Assembly (NCBI RefSeq): GCF_013401515.1
Contig: NZ_CP058529.1
Span: forward strand, 682,001 to 746,000
Direction of reading: 5' to 3'
Source of the DNA: Halorarum halophilum
Lineage (GTDB): Archaea; Halobacteriota; Halobacteria; Halobacteriales; Haloferacaceae
Length of the DNA: 64,000 bases
The notes beneath the pieces are model-generated. The model worked only from the letters and a program-made list of their open reading frames with translations. It did no database searches and was not told where the DNA came from. Made by a program: the position numbers and the translations under genes. Below are positions 50,816-60,257 of this stretch, piece by piece; within the stretch, counting starts at the first letter, position 1, and the number at the start of each line of letters is the position of its first letter.

Positions 50816-52555
50816 ATGAGCGGCGCCACGTCCCAGGAACCCGAGGAGGAGCCGGAGGACCCGGAAGCGTTCCAGCGGGTCTGTGAGGCGCTCGTGGGCC
50901 GCATCCTCGACGGCGACCTCGACCGCGAGGGGCTCGAATCCGCCAAGCTGGAGGCCTGCTCGGAGTTCTCCGCGCCGAAGGTACCGAAGAACTCGGACGT
51001 CCTCCGGTACGCCCCGGACGACCGGCGCGACGAGGTGCAGGAGGTCGTCCGGCGAAAGCCCGTCCGGACGGCTTCAGGCGTCTCGCCGATCGCGATCATG
51101 ACCTCGCCGCACATGTGCCCGCACGGGAAGTGCCTCTACTGTCCCGGTGGGCCGGCCTCGGAGTTCTCGAGCAGCCAGAGCTACACCGGCCACGAGCCGG
51201 CCGCCGCACGCGGGAAGCAGAACGACTACGACCCGTACGGGCAGGTCACCCTCCGGCTCGAACAGCTCCGACACATCGGCCACCCCGTCGACAAGGCGGA
51301 GCTCATCCTGATGGGCGGGACGATGACCGCGCGGTCGCACGACTACCAGGAGTGGTTCGTGAAGCGCGCGCTCCAGGCGATGAACGAGTACGACGTCGAT
51401 TCGGAACCGAACCCCGCCGAGGGGCGCTCGTTCGCCCAGGAGCCCGGCGCCTACGACTTCGAGTACCTGGAGGACGTGAAGGCGCGAAACGAGTCCGCGG
51501 ACGTGCGCTGCATCGGCATCACGTTCGAGACGAAGCCGGACTGGTGTGACCCCGAACAGGTCGATCGGATGCTCAGACTCGGCGGGACGAAGGTGGAGGT
51601 CGGCGTCCAGACGACCTACGAGCGTGTGAACCGCGAGATGCACCGCGGCCACGGCAGCCAGGCGTCGGTGGACGCGAACCGCCGGCTGCGCGACGCCGCG
51701 TTCAAGGTCGGCTTCCACATGATGCCCGGCCAGCCCGGCATGACAGCCGAGATGTGCCGGGAGGATTTCCGGGAGCTGTTCGCCAACCCCGACTGGCGGC
51801 CCGACTACCTGAAGATCTACCCGACGCTCGTCGTCCGCGGCACGCGCGTCTACGACCAGTGGCGCCGTGACGACTTCGAGCCGCTCGACAACGAGTCGGC
51901 CGCCGACATCGTCGCCGACGCGATGAACGAGATCCCCAAGTACTGCCGGCTCCAGCGCGTCCAGCGCGACATCCCGGCCGACTTCATCGACGCGGGGGTC
52001 TGGAAGTCCAACCTCCGCCAGCTCGCCGAGCAGCGGGCCGAGGAGAAGGGGTACGAACTCCGCGACATCAGGGCCCGCGAGGTGGGCCACAACGAGGCCG
52101 ATCCGGACCCCGACGACGTGGAACTCGACGTGCTGCGGTACGAGTCCGGCGGCGGCGTCGAGCACTTCGTCTCCTTCGAGGACGCAGAACGGGACCTCCT
52201 CGTCGGCTTCTGTCGCCTGCGCTTCCCCTCCTACTCGCACGCTGCCCCCGGCGCCGGCCCCGACGCGGACGACGACCCGGTCCGACGCGAACTCGCCGAC
52301 GCCGCGCTCGTGCGGGAACTCCACGTGTACGGCTCGCCGGCGACGTTCGACGACGACCCGAGCGACGGTGCTGAAGCCGACGGCGACTGGCAGCACCGGG
52401 GGTACGGCCGGCGGCTCGTCCGCGAGGCGGAGGACATCGCCGCCGACGCGGGGTTCGAGAAGCTCTCGATTATCTCCGGGCTCGGGGTCCGCGGCTACTA
52501 CCGGGAGAAGCTGGGCTACCACCAGGACGGGCCGTTCGTCAGCCGGCGGCTGTAG
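50816..52555 (+). CDS. elp3: tRNA uridine-34 carboxymethyl-modifying enzyme Elp3 (radical SAM/GNAT)
   Basis: 579 residues. Acidic N-terminus to about 30, then the radical SAM core with the [4Fe-4S] motif Cys101-x4-Cys106-x2-Cys109 in MCPHGKCLYCPGGP. A C-terminal GNAT acetyltransferase domain begins about 420 (FVSFEDAERDLLVGFCRLRF) with WQHRGYGRRLVREAEDIAAD for acetyl-CoA. It installs the cm5U-type side chain on tRNA wobble uridine. In archaea Elp3 acts alone, without the other Elongator subunits, none of which is nearby. Confidence 0.96.
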   Translation: MSGATSQEPEEEPEDPEAFQRVCEALVGRILDGDLDREGLESAKLEACSEFSAPKVPKNSDVLRYAPDDRRDEVQEVVRRKPVRTASGVSPIAIMTSPHMCPHGKCLYCPGGPASEFSSSQSYTGHEPAAARGKQNDYDPYGQVTLRLEQLRHIGHPVDKAELILMGGTMTARSHDYQEWFVKRALQAMNEYDVDSEPNPAEGRSFAQEPGAYDFEYLEDVKARNESADVRCIGITFETKPDWCDPEQVDRMLRLGGTKVEVGVQTTYERVNREMHRGHGSQASVDANRRLRDAAFKVGFHMMPGQPGMTAEMCREDFRELFANPDWRPDYLKIYPTLVVRGTRVYDQWRRDDFEPLDNESAADIVADAMNEIPKYCRLQRVQRDIPADFIDAGVWKSNLRQLAEQRAEEKGYELRDIRAREVGHNEADPDPDDVELDVLRYESGGGVEHFVSFEDAERDLLVGFCRLRFPSYSHAAPGAGPDADDDPVRRELADAALVRELHVYGSPATFDDDPSDGAEADGDWQHRGYGRRLVREAEDIAADAGFEKLSIISGLGVRGYYREKLGYHQDGPFVSRRL

Positions 52556-52674
52556 CTCGACCGACCGACGGAATCGGCCACCGAAGCTCGGGTGCTCGGC
52601 GTACGGCCGGAGGCACAGCCGGATGACGCTCCGCGGAACGGTATCTTTGAAAGGTCCCACCACATGACCCCGGT

Positions 52675-53514
52675 ATGGCCGACCAGCTGTTCGTCGATCT
52701 CGTCGGGACGAACCCGCTCGTCCAGGCGCTCGTCGGCGGCCTCGTCATCGCCGGGATGAACCTCCTCGGCGCCTCGCTGGTGCTCGTCTACCGGAACCCC
52801 ACCGAGCGCGCGCTCGACGGCGCGCTGGGGTTCGCCGCGGGGGTGATGCTCGCGGCGTCGTTCACGAGCCTCATCGTCCCCGGCATCGAGGCGACCGAGG
52901 TCATCGTCCCCGGCGTCCCCGCGACGGGGCTACTCAACCCGGTCCCCGTGCTCGTCGGCCTCGTGCTCGGCGTCGTCCTCCTCGACCAGGCCGACCACTG
53001 GGTCCCCCACGTCCACGTCCTCATCACCGGCCGGCGGCGGACCGACCAGACCGTCACGGAGTCGGGCGTCGCCTCGGTCATCCTCTTCATCGTCGCGATC
53101 ACCATCCACAACATGCCCGAGGGGCTCGCGGTCGGCGTCGGGTTCGGCTCGGGCGACATCTCGAACGCCCTCGCGCTGATGCTCGCCATCGGCATCCAGA
53201 ACATCCCCGAGGGACTGGCCGTGTCGGTCGCCGCCATCAACGCGGGATTCGACCGCAAGACGTACGCCGTGCTCACGGGCATCCGATCGGGGCTCGTCGA
53301 GATCCCCCTGGTCATGATCGGCGCCGTCGCGGTGTCGTTCGCCGCGCCGATCCTCCCCTACGCGATGGGCTTTGCCGCCGGCGGGATGCTGTTCGTCATC
53401 TCCGACGAGATCCTCCCCGAGACGCACGCCCGGGGACACGAGCGGCTGGCGACGCTCGGGACGATGGCCGGCGTCGTGGTGATGCTGTATCTGGACGTCG
53501 CGTTGGCCGCCTGA
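52675..53514 (+). CDS. ZIP-family metal transporter
   Basis: 279 residues with about eight membrane segments. The paired metal motifs are IHNMPEGLAVGVGFGSG and IQNIPEGLAVSVAAIN, which coordinate zinc or iron in the transport path. A His-rich loop WVPHVHVLITG precedes them. It imports divalent metals into the cytosol. Short N-terminus, GufA subgroup by layout. The 118 bases upstream show no other feature. Confidence 0.93.
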   Translation: MADQLFVDLVGTNPLVQALVGGLVIAGMNLLGASLVLVYRNPTERALDGALGFAAGVMLAASFTSLIVPGIEATEVIVPGVPATGLLNPVPVLVGLVLGVVLLDQADHWVPHVHVLITGRRRTDQTVTESGVASVILFIVAITIHNMPEGLAVGVGFGSGDISNALALMLAIGIQNIPEGLAVSVAAINAGFDRKTYAVLTGIRSGLVEIPLVMIGAVAVSFAAPILPYAMGFAAGGMLFVISDEILPETHARGHERLATLGTMAGVVVMLYLDVALAA

Positions 53515-53829
53515 ACTCTCCCGACCGTCGTCGCTGTCGAATCAGTGTCGCTTCCGTACGGGGGCAGGTGCTGACGTGTTCGACCACTATCCGTGCGAGT
53601 GCGGTTGCTGAAGCGGTCGGCTACCACTCCCGAGCGTGATGGACGCCACACTTACCTCGGAGCACAGCTCCTCGGAACTCACGCTCGCTCCCGTTGGTCG
53701 CTCGCGTGAGCCTCCCCAGCCGATTGCGCCCCTCGCGCTCCCTTCGGTCGCGCTGTGGTGCTCATCCCTCGCGCGCGTCCGCTCGCGACGGAGCGCGAGC
53801 GGCACGCGCCACCGCAGTCCCTATCCTCG
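53515..53829. other. Gene-free stretch with dispersed repeat copy B
   Basis: The right two thirds hold copy B of a two-copy repeat (53711-53812), preceded by CTCACGC/GCGTGAG inverted arms near 53679-53710. The left third shows nothing recognisable. Frames crossing it lack haloarchaeal composition. Confidence 0.6.
53711..53812. repeat. Dispersed haloarchaeal intergenic repeat, copy B
   Basis: Same order as copy A (42696-42797): CCTCCCCA-CCGATTGCGC start, identical 25-base core at 53751-53775, and a terminal hairpin CCGCTCGCG/CGCGAGCGG (53779-53787 with 53794-53802). The hairpin has different bases from copy A but the same position and size. Confidence 0.75.
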
Positions 53830-55086
53830 CTACTCGGTCGCCACGTCGGCCATCGCGCCGGCCATCACCCGGGTCGCGGCGGCGCAGTCGTCCCAGTCCG
53901 TCCACTCGCGGGAGTTGTGGCTGATCCCGCCGCGCGAGGGGGCGAACAGCAACGCGGCGTCGGTCACGTCCGCGACGTACATCGTGTCGTGGGCGGCGCC
54001 GGAGTGGAGGTCCACCGTGTCGATCCCCGCGGCCTCCCCGGCGTCGTGTGCGGCCGCGCGGAGGCGGTCGCTCATCGGCGTCGGGGTCAGGTCGAACGGT
54101 CGCGAGAGGTCGGCCTCGACGCCCCGCTCGCGCTCCAGTCGGTCGAGCGAGTCGCGCGCCGCAGCGACGATCGTCTCCATCGACCCGTACTCCACGTCGC
54201 GCACGTCGACGCCCGCCTCGACGCGGCCCGGCACGACGTTCGTCGCGTTCGGGGAGACGGTCAACGAGCCGACGGTTCCGACCGCCGACTCGCTGCTGGC
54301 CCCGACCACGTCGTTCGCCGCCGACTCGACGTCGAGCACGAACTCGGCCGCGGCGGCGAGCGCGTCCGTCCGCTCGCCCATCGACGTCGCGCCCGCGTGG
54401 TTCGCCTCGCCCTCGATCTCGACCTCGCAGTGAGTGATGCCCGTGATGGTCGTGACGACGCCGACCGGGACGCCGGCGCGCTCCAGCGTCGTGTCCTGTT
54501 CGACGTGGAGTTCGTACCATGCATCCCACTCGCTCGCGTCGAGGACGCCCTCGCCGCGAAAGCCGATCCCGTCGAGCGCCGACTCAAGCGTGGTTCCCTC
54601 GTCGTCCGTCAGGGCGAGCGCCTCCTCGGCGGAGCGCTCGCCGACCGCCACCGACGAGCCGAGCAGGCCGTCCGCGAACCGCTGGCCCTCCTCCTCGGTG
54701 AACGAGACGACCTCGACCGGACGGGCCGGATCGACGCCCGCGTCCTGCATCGCCCGGACCGCTTCCAGCGCGGCGTAGGCGCCGAGCGGACCGTCGAAGA
54801 TGCCGCCCTCGGGGACGGAGTCGAGGTGGCTGCCCGCGGCGACGGGGTCGGCGTCCGGGTCGGCCGAATCCGGGGTCCACGTCCCCGCGATATTGCCGAC
54901 GGCGTCGATGGTCACGTCGAGGCCGGCGTCCTCGAGTCCGTCGACGAACCGCTCGCGGGCCCGTCGGTTGGCGTCGCTTCCACAGAGCACGGTGCGGCCG
55001 CGGCCCTCGTCCGCGTCGACGTCGCCGAACGCGGCGTTGGCCTCGATATCGGCGCGGAGCCGGTCCGCGTCCACCGGAATGTCCAT
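53830..55086 (-). CDS. Zn-dependent amidohydrolase, N-carbamoyl-L-amino acid hydrolase/allantoate amidohydrolase family
   Basis: 418 residues from ATG 55084-55086. M20-type dimetal peptidase fold. First metal motif AAGSHLDSVPEGGIFDGPLG, carboxylate EVVSFTEEEGQRF, the YELHVEQDTTLE segment, dimer domain GEANHAGATSMGERTDALAA and a C-terminal LHSGAAHDTMYVADV. Members cleave N-carbamoyl amino acids, allantoate or ureidoglycolate. No other purine- or pyrimidine-degradation gene is near, so substrate is open. Confidence 0.9.
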   Translation of the reverse strand: MDIPVDADRLRADIEANAAFGDVDADEGRGRTVLCGSDANRRARERFVDGLEDAGLDVTIDAVGNIAGTWTPDSADPDADPVAAGSHLDSVPEGGIFDGPLGAYAALEAVRAMQDAGVDPARPVEVVSFTEEEGQRFADGLLGSSVAVGERSAEEALALTDDEGTTLESALDGIGFRGEGVLDASEWDAWYELHVEQDTTLERAGVPVGVVTTITGITHCEVEIEGEANHAGATSMGERTDALAAAAEFVLDVESAANDVVGASSESAVGTVGSLTVSPNATNVVPGRVEAGVDVRDVEYGSMETIVAAARDSLDRLERERGVEADLSRPFDLTPTPMSDRLRAAAHDAGEAAGIDTVDLHSGAAHDTMYVADVTDAALLFAPSRGGISHNSREWTDWDDCAAATRVMAGAMADVATE

Positions 55087-55239
55087 ACAGTCCACTGCCG
55101 CGGTCGGTGCTTGGGCCTTTCCGCCGCGGCGGAGGACGCCGCGTTCGGCAGCGGATGACGCGCTCCGGCGTCGGAGCGCGGGGGGACGCCCTGACACGGT
55201 TCGACAAGACTTATTCGCGCCCTCCGACTCCGAGTTCGT

Positions 55240-57168
55240 ATGAGCGACATCGCGGTCATACTGCCGGACGGCTCGGAACTGTCCGTCCCGGCGGACGCGA
55301 CGGTGGAGGACGCGGCCTACGAGATTGGCCCGGGCCTGGGGAAGGACACGGTGGCCGGCGTCGTCGACGGCGAACTGGTCGACAAGGCCGCGCCGCTCCA
55401 CGACGGCGCACGGCTCGAGATCGTCACCGACCAGTCCGAGGAGTACCTCGACGTCCTGCGCCACTCGGCGGCCCACGTGTTCGCGCAGGCGCTCCAGCGT
55501 CTCCACCCCGGGGCGAAACTGGCCATCGGGCCGCCGACGGACGACGGCTTCTACTACGACGTCACCGGCGTCGACCTCGACGAGTCCGACTTCCCTGAGA
55601 TCGAGTCAGAGATGGAGGACATCGTCGAGGCGGACTACCCCATCGAGCGGCTGGAGGTGCCCCGGGAGGAAGCGCTGGAGTCCTTCGAGGACAACCGGTT
55701 CAAGCGGGAGATCCTGGAGGAGGAGGCAGCCGGCGAGGACCCCGTCTCCTTCTACGAGCAGGACGACTGGCGCGACCTCTGCAAGGGCCCGCACGTCGAG
55801 TCCACGGGAGAGATCGGCGCGGTGAAGCTGATGAGCATCTCCTCGGCCTACTGGCGAGGGGACGAGGACAACGACCAGTTGACGCGCGTGTACGGGACGG
55901 CGTTCGAGTCCGAAGCTGAGCTGACGGAGTTCCTCGAACTGCGCGAGGAGGCGGCCGAGCGCGACCACCGGAAGATCGGTCAGGAGATGGAGCTCTTCTC
56001 CATCGACGAGACGACGGGGCCGGGGCTGCCGCTCTACCACCCGAACGGCAAGCGGATCCTCGACGAACTGGCCGACTACGCCAAGTCGCTCAACCTGGAG
56101 GCGGGATACGACCCCGTCGAGACGCCCCACCTGTTCCGGACGGAGCTCTGGAAGAAATCGGGCCACTACGACAACTACGTCGACGACATGTTCCTCCTCG
56201 ACGTGAACGACGAGGAGTACGGGCTGAAGCCGATGAACTGCCCGGGCCACGCGACCATCTTCGACGACCACTCGTGGAGCTACCGGGACCTCCCCGTCCG
56301 CTACTTCGAGGACGGGAAGGTGTACCGCAAGGAACAGCGCGGCGAGCTCTCGGGGCTCTCTCGGGTGTGGGCGTTCACGATCGACGACGGGCACCTGTTC
56401 GTCCGCCCCGACCAGATCGAGGCCGAGATCAACCTCATCATCGAGAACATCCTGACGGTGTTCGAGACGTTCGACCTCTCGGCGCACGTCGCCCTCGCGA
56501 CGCGGCCCGAGAAGTCCGTCGGCAGCGACGAGATCTGGGAGCAGGCCGAGTCACAGCTCCGCGACGTGCTCGACTCGCAGGGGATGGACTACGACCTCGA
56601 ACCGGGCGACGGCGCGTTTTACGGCCCGAAGATCGACTTCTCGTTCGAGGACGCCCTCGGCCGCAAGTGGGACGGCCCGACGGTCCAGCTGGACTTCAAC
56701 ATGCCCGAGCGGTTCGAACTCTCCTACACGGGCGAGGACAACGAGGACCACCGCCCCGTGATGATCCACCGCGCGCTCTACGGCAGCTACGAGCGCTTCT
56801 TCATGGTGCTCATCGAGCACTTCGACGGGAAGTTCCCGTTCTGGCTCGCGCCCGAGCAGGTCCGCATCCTCCCCATCTCGGACGAGAACCTCGGCTACGC
56901 CCACCGAACCAAAAACGCACTGGACGACTTCCGCGTCGAGGTCGAGGACCGCGACATGACCATCGGTCGGAAGATCCGCGCGGCCCACGACGACCGCGTC
57001 CCGTACATGGTCATCGTCGGCGGCGACGAGGAGGAGGCCGAGACGATCTCCGTACGCGACCGCTTCGAGAACGAGGTTAACGACGTCGACCCGAGCGAGT
57101 TCCGCGAACACCTCGAAGCCGAGCGCGCCGAGAAGCGCGTCGAACCGGACTTCGTCGACGCCGAGTAA
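55240..57168 (+). CDS. thrS: Threonine--tRNA ligase
   Basis: 642 residues, bacterial-type layout. TGS domain 1-65 ([20 protein letters not shown]), editing domain with [11 protein letters not shown] and [12 protein letters not shown], class II core with LKPMNCPGH (zinc Cys) and FYGPKIDF, and anticodon-binding domain (from about 535, [20 protein letters not shown]). A full editing domain means it can clear Ser-tRNA-Thr. Haloarchaea use this type rather than the archaeal one. Confidence 0.96.
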   Translation: MSDIAVILPDGSELSVPADATVEDAAYEIGPGLGKDTVAGVVDGELVDKAAPLHDGARLEIVTDQSEEYLDVLRHSAAHVFAQALQRLHPGAKLAIGPPTDDGFYYDVTGVDLDESDFPEIESEMEDIVEADYPIERLEVPREEALESFEDNRFKREILEEEAAGEDPVSFYEQDDWRDLCKGPHVESTGEIGAVKLMSISSAYWRGDEDNDQLTRVYGTAFESEAELTEFLELREEAAERDHRKIGQEMELFSIDETTGPGLPLYHPNGKRILDELADYAKSLNLEAGYDPVETPHLFRTELWKKSGHYDNYVDDMFLLDVNDEEYGLKPMNCPGHATIFDDHSWSYRDLPVRYFEDGKVYRKEQRGELSGLSRVWAFTIDDGHLFVRPDQIEAEINLIIENILTVFETFDLSAHVALATRPEKSVGSDEIWEQAESQLRDVLDSQGMDYDLEPGDGAFYGPKIDFSFEDALGRKWDGPTVQLDFNMPERFELSYTGEDNEDHRPVMIHRALYGSYERFFMVLIEHFDGKFPFWLAPEQVRILPISDENLGYAHRTKNALDDFRVEVEDRDMTIGRKIRAAHDDRVPYMVIVGGDEEEAETISVRDRFENEVNDVDPSEFREHLEAERAEKRVEPDFVDAE

Positions 57169-57484
57169 GCGACGCGCGACGGTCCGGCCCCGTTCTTCAG
57201 CCGCGTACGGCTCGGTCCACCGTTCCGACGCTCCCCCGACACCCCAGCAGTACGGGCGGGTGTCCCGACGCGACGACTCCTCTCGGCATCCGGAGGGTGG
57301 GAATGGAAGGGGCCGCGCTCTCGACTCGCGGGACCACGCCTGTGCTCCTCGCGCTCACTCGCTCCGCTCGTTCGCGCTCCGGTGCTTGGCGGGTCCGGCT
57401 TCGCCGAGAGCGCGGGGGCTTCCGGGGTCGGATCAGTGACGGCCGTTTCGCTGTGAAAACCGAAGCCGCAAAAGAATTCGAAAA
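57169..57484. other. Gene-free stretch with a palindromic element (copy C type)
   Basis: Contains the 101-base element 57314-57414, bounded by a perfect 10-base inverted pair. Outside it nothing is recognised. T/A-rich sequence at 57462-57484 may hold a terminator for the paa operon, read leftward. Confidence 0.55.
57314..57414. repeat. Palindromic intergenic element with halo-type GAGCGAGTGAGC core
   Basis: CGCGCTCTCG (57314-57323) pairs with CGAGAGCGCG (57405-57414). The middle has cgctcactcgctccgctcg, the reverse of a sequence common between genes in haloarchaea, and a second partial pair GGACC/GGTCC. It differs from copies A and B. Confidence 0.55.
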
Positions 57485-57655
57485 CTAACCGAACTTCTCG
57501 AACGGCTGCTGACAGTCCTCGCAGTAGTGCATCGAGCGACAGAGCCCCGGCCCCTTCGGGTGGTCCCGGACCGTGTTCTCGGAGCCGCAGTACGGACACT
57601 CGGCGGTCGTCCCCGCCGCCGTCCCGACCGTCGTGCTCGGATCGTCTCGGGTCAT
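57485..57655 (-). CDS. Stand-alone zinc ribbon equal to the C-terminal part of PaaD (PaaJ)
   Basis: 56 residues, ATG 57653-57655 to TAG 57485-57487. Zinc ribbon CPYCGSENTVRD, then LCRSMHYCEDCQQPFEKFG. In bacterial PaaD this ribbon follows the DUF59 domain in one chain; here it is encoded separately four bases after the stop of paaD. It therefore completes PaaD in two pieces and belongs to the paa operon. Confidence 0.8.
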   Translation of the reverse strand: MTRDDPSTTVGTAAGTTAECPYCGSENTVRDHPKGPGLCRSMHYCEDCQQPFEKFG

Positions 57656-57659
57656 CCGA

Positions 57660-58076
57660 TCACACGCTCAGGCCGAACTCGCGGAGGTTCTCCCGCCCCC
57701 GCTCGGTCACCATGTCGACGGTCCACTGCGGGGAGTAGCGGAGGCAGACCTCCGCGTCCCTGACGCCGTCTGCCGTCTCCGCGGCACATCGAACGTCGTT
57801 CATGAGCATGTCCCGCGCCGGACAGCCCGAGTAGGTGAGCGTCAGTTCGACGACGCAGTGGTCCGTCTCCTCGTCCACCTCGACGCCGTACACGAGCCCG
57901 AGGTCGACGACGCTCACGGGCATCTCCGGGTCCTCGACCTCCGCGAGGGCGGCCCACACGTCCGCCTCGACGCCCGTCGCGCCGTCACCGGTCTTCGGGT
58001 ACTCCTCGGGAGACTCGCCGGACGGGTAGTCCGTGTACGCGCAGGCATCCGAATCCGTCGGAGCGTTCACGGGCAT
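57660..58076 (-). CDS. paaD: Phenylacetyl-CoA epoxidase maturation protein PaaD (DUF59 part)
   Basis: 138 residues. After a haloarchaeal N-terminal extension, the MIP18/DUF59 domain runs from about 38: DVWAALAEVEDPEMPVSVVD, LGLVYGVEVD and LTYSGCPARDMLMNDVR with its conserved Cys. DUF59 proteins help assemble iron clusters; PaaD assists the PaaABC(E) oxygenase. The zinc ribbon normally fused to it is in the next gene. paaC ends one base before. Confidence 0.9.
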   Translation of the reverse strand: MPVNAPTDSDACAYTDYPSGESPEEYPKTGDGATGVEADVWAALAEVEDPEMPVSVVDLGLVYGVEVDEETDHCVVELTLTYSGCPARDMLMNDVRCAAETADGVRDAEVCLRYSPQWTVDMVTERGRENLREFGLSV

Positions 58077-58898
58077 CTACGCCTCCTCGCCCCGCAGGCG
58101 GGCGGGCGACTCGAACTCGACCTCGCGGTACGTGTGGGTGAACTCGTCGTACAGGTCGTACCAGGCGTCCGTGTGGCTCCCGTCGCGGCCGCGGGCGTCG
58201 GGGCGCTCCGCGTCGTCCGGTTCCGGTACGTCGAGGCCCAGCGACTCCAGGAACGGAACGACCTGCTCGAGCCACTCCGCCCGGAGGTCGGGGAGCGTCT
58301 CGGTGCGGAAGCCGTGTTCCAGTATCCCGTCCTCGTGTCGTCCGGAGGCGAACAGCGAGAGCGCGTGGGGGAACAGGTCCTCGACGGCCCCCTGGACGCG
58401 TTCCCGGGAGGCCGGCACCACCACGAGCCGTTCGAGCCAGCTCTCCGCGTGTTCACGGTGGTAGTCCTCCTCCGCGAGCGCCTTGCCGACGCGGTCCGCG
58501 AGGGGGGCGTACCTCGTGTCCACGAGCGCTTCGAGCCGGAGTCGCTCGGCGACGTCGTAGAGGTAGGTCCGAACGACCGCGTCGTCCCAGCCGTCGTCGG
58601 CGAACGGACGCTCGACGAGCGTACTGTGGGTCCACTCCCCGGGCGGGCGCTCCCAGATGCACTCGGCCTCGGTGTAGCCGAGTTCCTGGAGGAGGTCGTA
58701 CCAGAGGCGGGCGTGACCGAACTCGTCCTGGGCCACGTTCGCGAGCGCCAGGTCGGACTCGACGGTCGGCGAGTAGATCTGCCACTCCGTGAGCCGCTCG
58801 GCGTGGACGAACTCGTCGTCCGCGAGCCGGAAGAGGAGCTCCTCCAGCGCGAGTTGCCCTTCAGTCGTGAGGTCGCCGCGGTCGAGGTCGGCGGCCAT
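58077..58898 (-). CDS. paaC: Phenylacetyl-CoA epoxidase structural subunit PaaC
   Basis: 273 residues, ferritin-like helical bundle related to PaaA. Degenerate di-iron motifs VAQDEFGHARLWYDLLQELG and KALAEEDYHREHAESWLERL remain. PaaC pairs with PaaA to form the oxygenase core. Acidic tail to DAWYDLYDEFTHTYREVEFE. Start ATG 58896-58898 overlaps the paaB stop by one base. Confidence 0.92.
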   Translation of the reverse strand: MAADLDRGDLTTEGQLALEELLFRLADDEFVHAERLTEWQIYSPTVESDLALANVAQDEFGHARLWYDLLQELGYTEAECIWERPPGEWTHSTLVERPFADDGWDDAVVRTYLYDVAERLRLEALVDTRYAPLADRVGKALAEEDYHREHAESWLERLVVVPASRERVQGAVEDLFPHALSLFASGRHEDGILEHGFRTETLPDLRAEWLEQVVPFLESLGLDVPEPDDAERPDARGRDGSHTDAWYDLYDEFTHTYREVEFESPARLRGEEA

Positions 58899-59236
58899 CA
58901 GTCGTCGCCCTCCCGCATGGCCTCGCGGCGCTTGCGCGCCGCCTCGCGCTGTTCGGCCTCGCTGTCCTCGACTTCCCGCGCGAACGAGGCGTCGATGTCG
59001 TTGTACGTCATCGCCCAGCGGTACGCCTTGTCGGTCGCCCCGCCGAACCGCACGTCGTCGACGTCGACCTCGCCGATCTCCGGCTGTGGAACGACCCAGA
59101 GGGAGTTCGTCTGCATCCGGCGGCCGTGCTGGATGCTCGCGAACAGCTTCGCCATCTCGCGGTCCGGGGCGTGGACGTTGCCGACGTGGCGGTGGTAGTC
59201 GCCGGGCTTCTCCTGGCGGAACACCTCGAAGATCAC
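58898..59236 (-). CDS. paaB: Phenylacetyl-CoA epoxidase subunit PaaB
   Basis: 112 residues from GTG 59234-59236, which overlaps the paaA stop by four bases. Begins VIFEVFRQEKPGDYHRHVGN, then LFASIQHGRRMQTNSLWVVP. A small non-catalytic subunit that joins PaaA and PaaC in the complex. The basic C-terminus (EQREAARKRREAMREGDD) is an extension. Confidence 0.9.
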   Translation of the reverse strand: MIFEVFRQEKPGDYHRHVGNVHAPDREMAKLFASIQHGRRMQTNSLWVVPQPEIGEVDVDDVRFGGATDKAYRWAMTYNDIDASFAREVEDSEAEQREAARKRREAMREGDD

Positions 59237-60174
59237 GGCTCGGCCACCCCCGCCGTGGCGCCCGCGCTGGACTCCCACGCGTCCATCGACTGGCGGACCC
59301 AGTCGACCGCGTCCTGCCGCCGTCGGCGGGAGCCGATCTGCTCGTGGCTGCCCTCGTAGTCGTTCTTCGCGATGGTCCAGAACTCGTCCCAGTCGAGGTC
59401 GTCCTCGCGCACCGCCATCGTCCCGTCGTCGCGCTCGAAGAGCCGCGGGTGGTCGGGGATCTCGAGGCCGTACTTCTCGGCCTTCGGGATGTACATGTTG
59501 AGGAACGAGTTGCGGAGGTCGTCGTTCGTCGTCGTCTTCAGACCGACGTCCTGTGCGAAGTCGTTGTGCGTGGACTGGTCGTTCGTCGGCCCGAAGAACT
59601 GGAGGATGCGCGGCCACCACTCGTCGAACGTCTCCTGGACCCGCTCCTGTGTCGCCTTCGACCCCCGCATCAATTCGCGGAGGATCGACTCGCCGTGCTT
59701 GACGTGGAATCCCTCCTCGAAGCAGACCTTGTCCATCGCGTGGGCGTAGGGTGTCCACGAGGTGTTCTTCAGCGTCGCCTGCCGGCGCATCGCGCCGCCG
59801 TCGACGAAGAAGTCGATCATCGGCGCCTCGTACCAGGAGTCGACCGGGTAGTGGAAGCAGTTGAGGAACTTCCCCTCGCCCGTCCGGAGCTCCTCCAGCA
59901 TCTCCTCGCGCGTCTTCACGCCGAGGGTCTCGGCCGCCCGGTACAGCAGTTGTGCGTGACCGATCTCGTCCTGCACCTTGGCGGTGCAGGCGAGCTTCCG
60001 GTCCAGCGACGGCGCGTGTCGCGTGAACTGCTTGTCGAGGTAGCCGCCCATCACCTCGCTGTTCGCGTGGAACTGGATCATCCGGGTTGCCGCCCGCCGG
60101 TACTCCTCCGGCATGTCGTCGCCCGGGCCGAACTCGCGGGGACTCGCCCGCCGTTTGACCTCCTCAATGTCCAT
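59233..60174 (-). CDS. paaA: Phenylacetyl-CoA epoxidase catalytic subunit PaaA
   Basis: 313 residues. Di-iron oxygenase with two ExxH-type motifs: AKVQDEIGHAQLLYRAAETL and FEEGFHVKHGESILRELM, plus FHANSEVMGGYLDKQFT upstream. It inserts oxygen into phenylacetyl-CoA to give the ring-1,2-epoxide. paaE, the reductase, is absent from the window, so another reductase must supply electrons or lie elsewhere. Divergent from an HTH regulator with 83 bases between the starts. Confidence 0.94.
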   Translation of the reverse strand: MDIEEVKRRASPREFGPGDDMPEEYRRAATRMIQFHANSEVMGGYLDKQFTRHAPSLDRKLACTAKVQDEIGHAQLLYRAAETLGVKTREEMLEELRTGEGKFLNCFHYPVDSWYEAPMIDFFVDGGAMRRQATLKNTSWTPYAHAMDKVCFEEGFHVKHGESILRELMRGSKATQERVQETFDEWWPRILQFFGPTNDQSTHNDFAQDVGLKTTTNDDLRNSFLNMYIPKAEKYGLEIPDHPRLFERDDGTMAVREDDLDWDEFWTIAKNDYEGSHEQIGSRRRRQDAVDWVRQSMDAWESSAGATAGVAEP

Positions 60175-60225
60175 GTTGAATCGTTACATTCCACCGCCCG
60201 TATCGGTTCGCCCGCCTATAGACTG

Positions 60226-60237
60226 GTTTTAAATATA
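60226..60237. promoter_or_regulatory. Shared A/T-rich promoter core between paaA and its regulator
   Basis: The sequence ttttaaatatat works in both directions. To the right it is about 27 bases before GTG 60258, giving a leaderless regulator mRNA. To the left it would give a start near 60204 and a 30-base leader for paaABCD. Confidence 0.5.
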
Positions 60238-60257
60238 TTCGTGAAGTGAAACCGACC

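Noticed and set aside
57297..57488. 63-codon plus-strand frame before the paa genes
   Set aside because: It runs through the palindromic element; Arg-rich and without homologous features.
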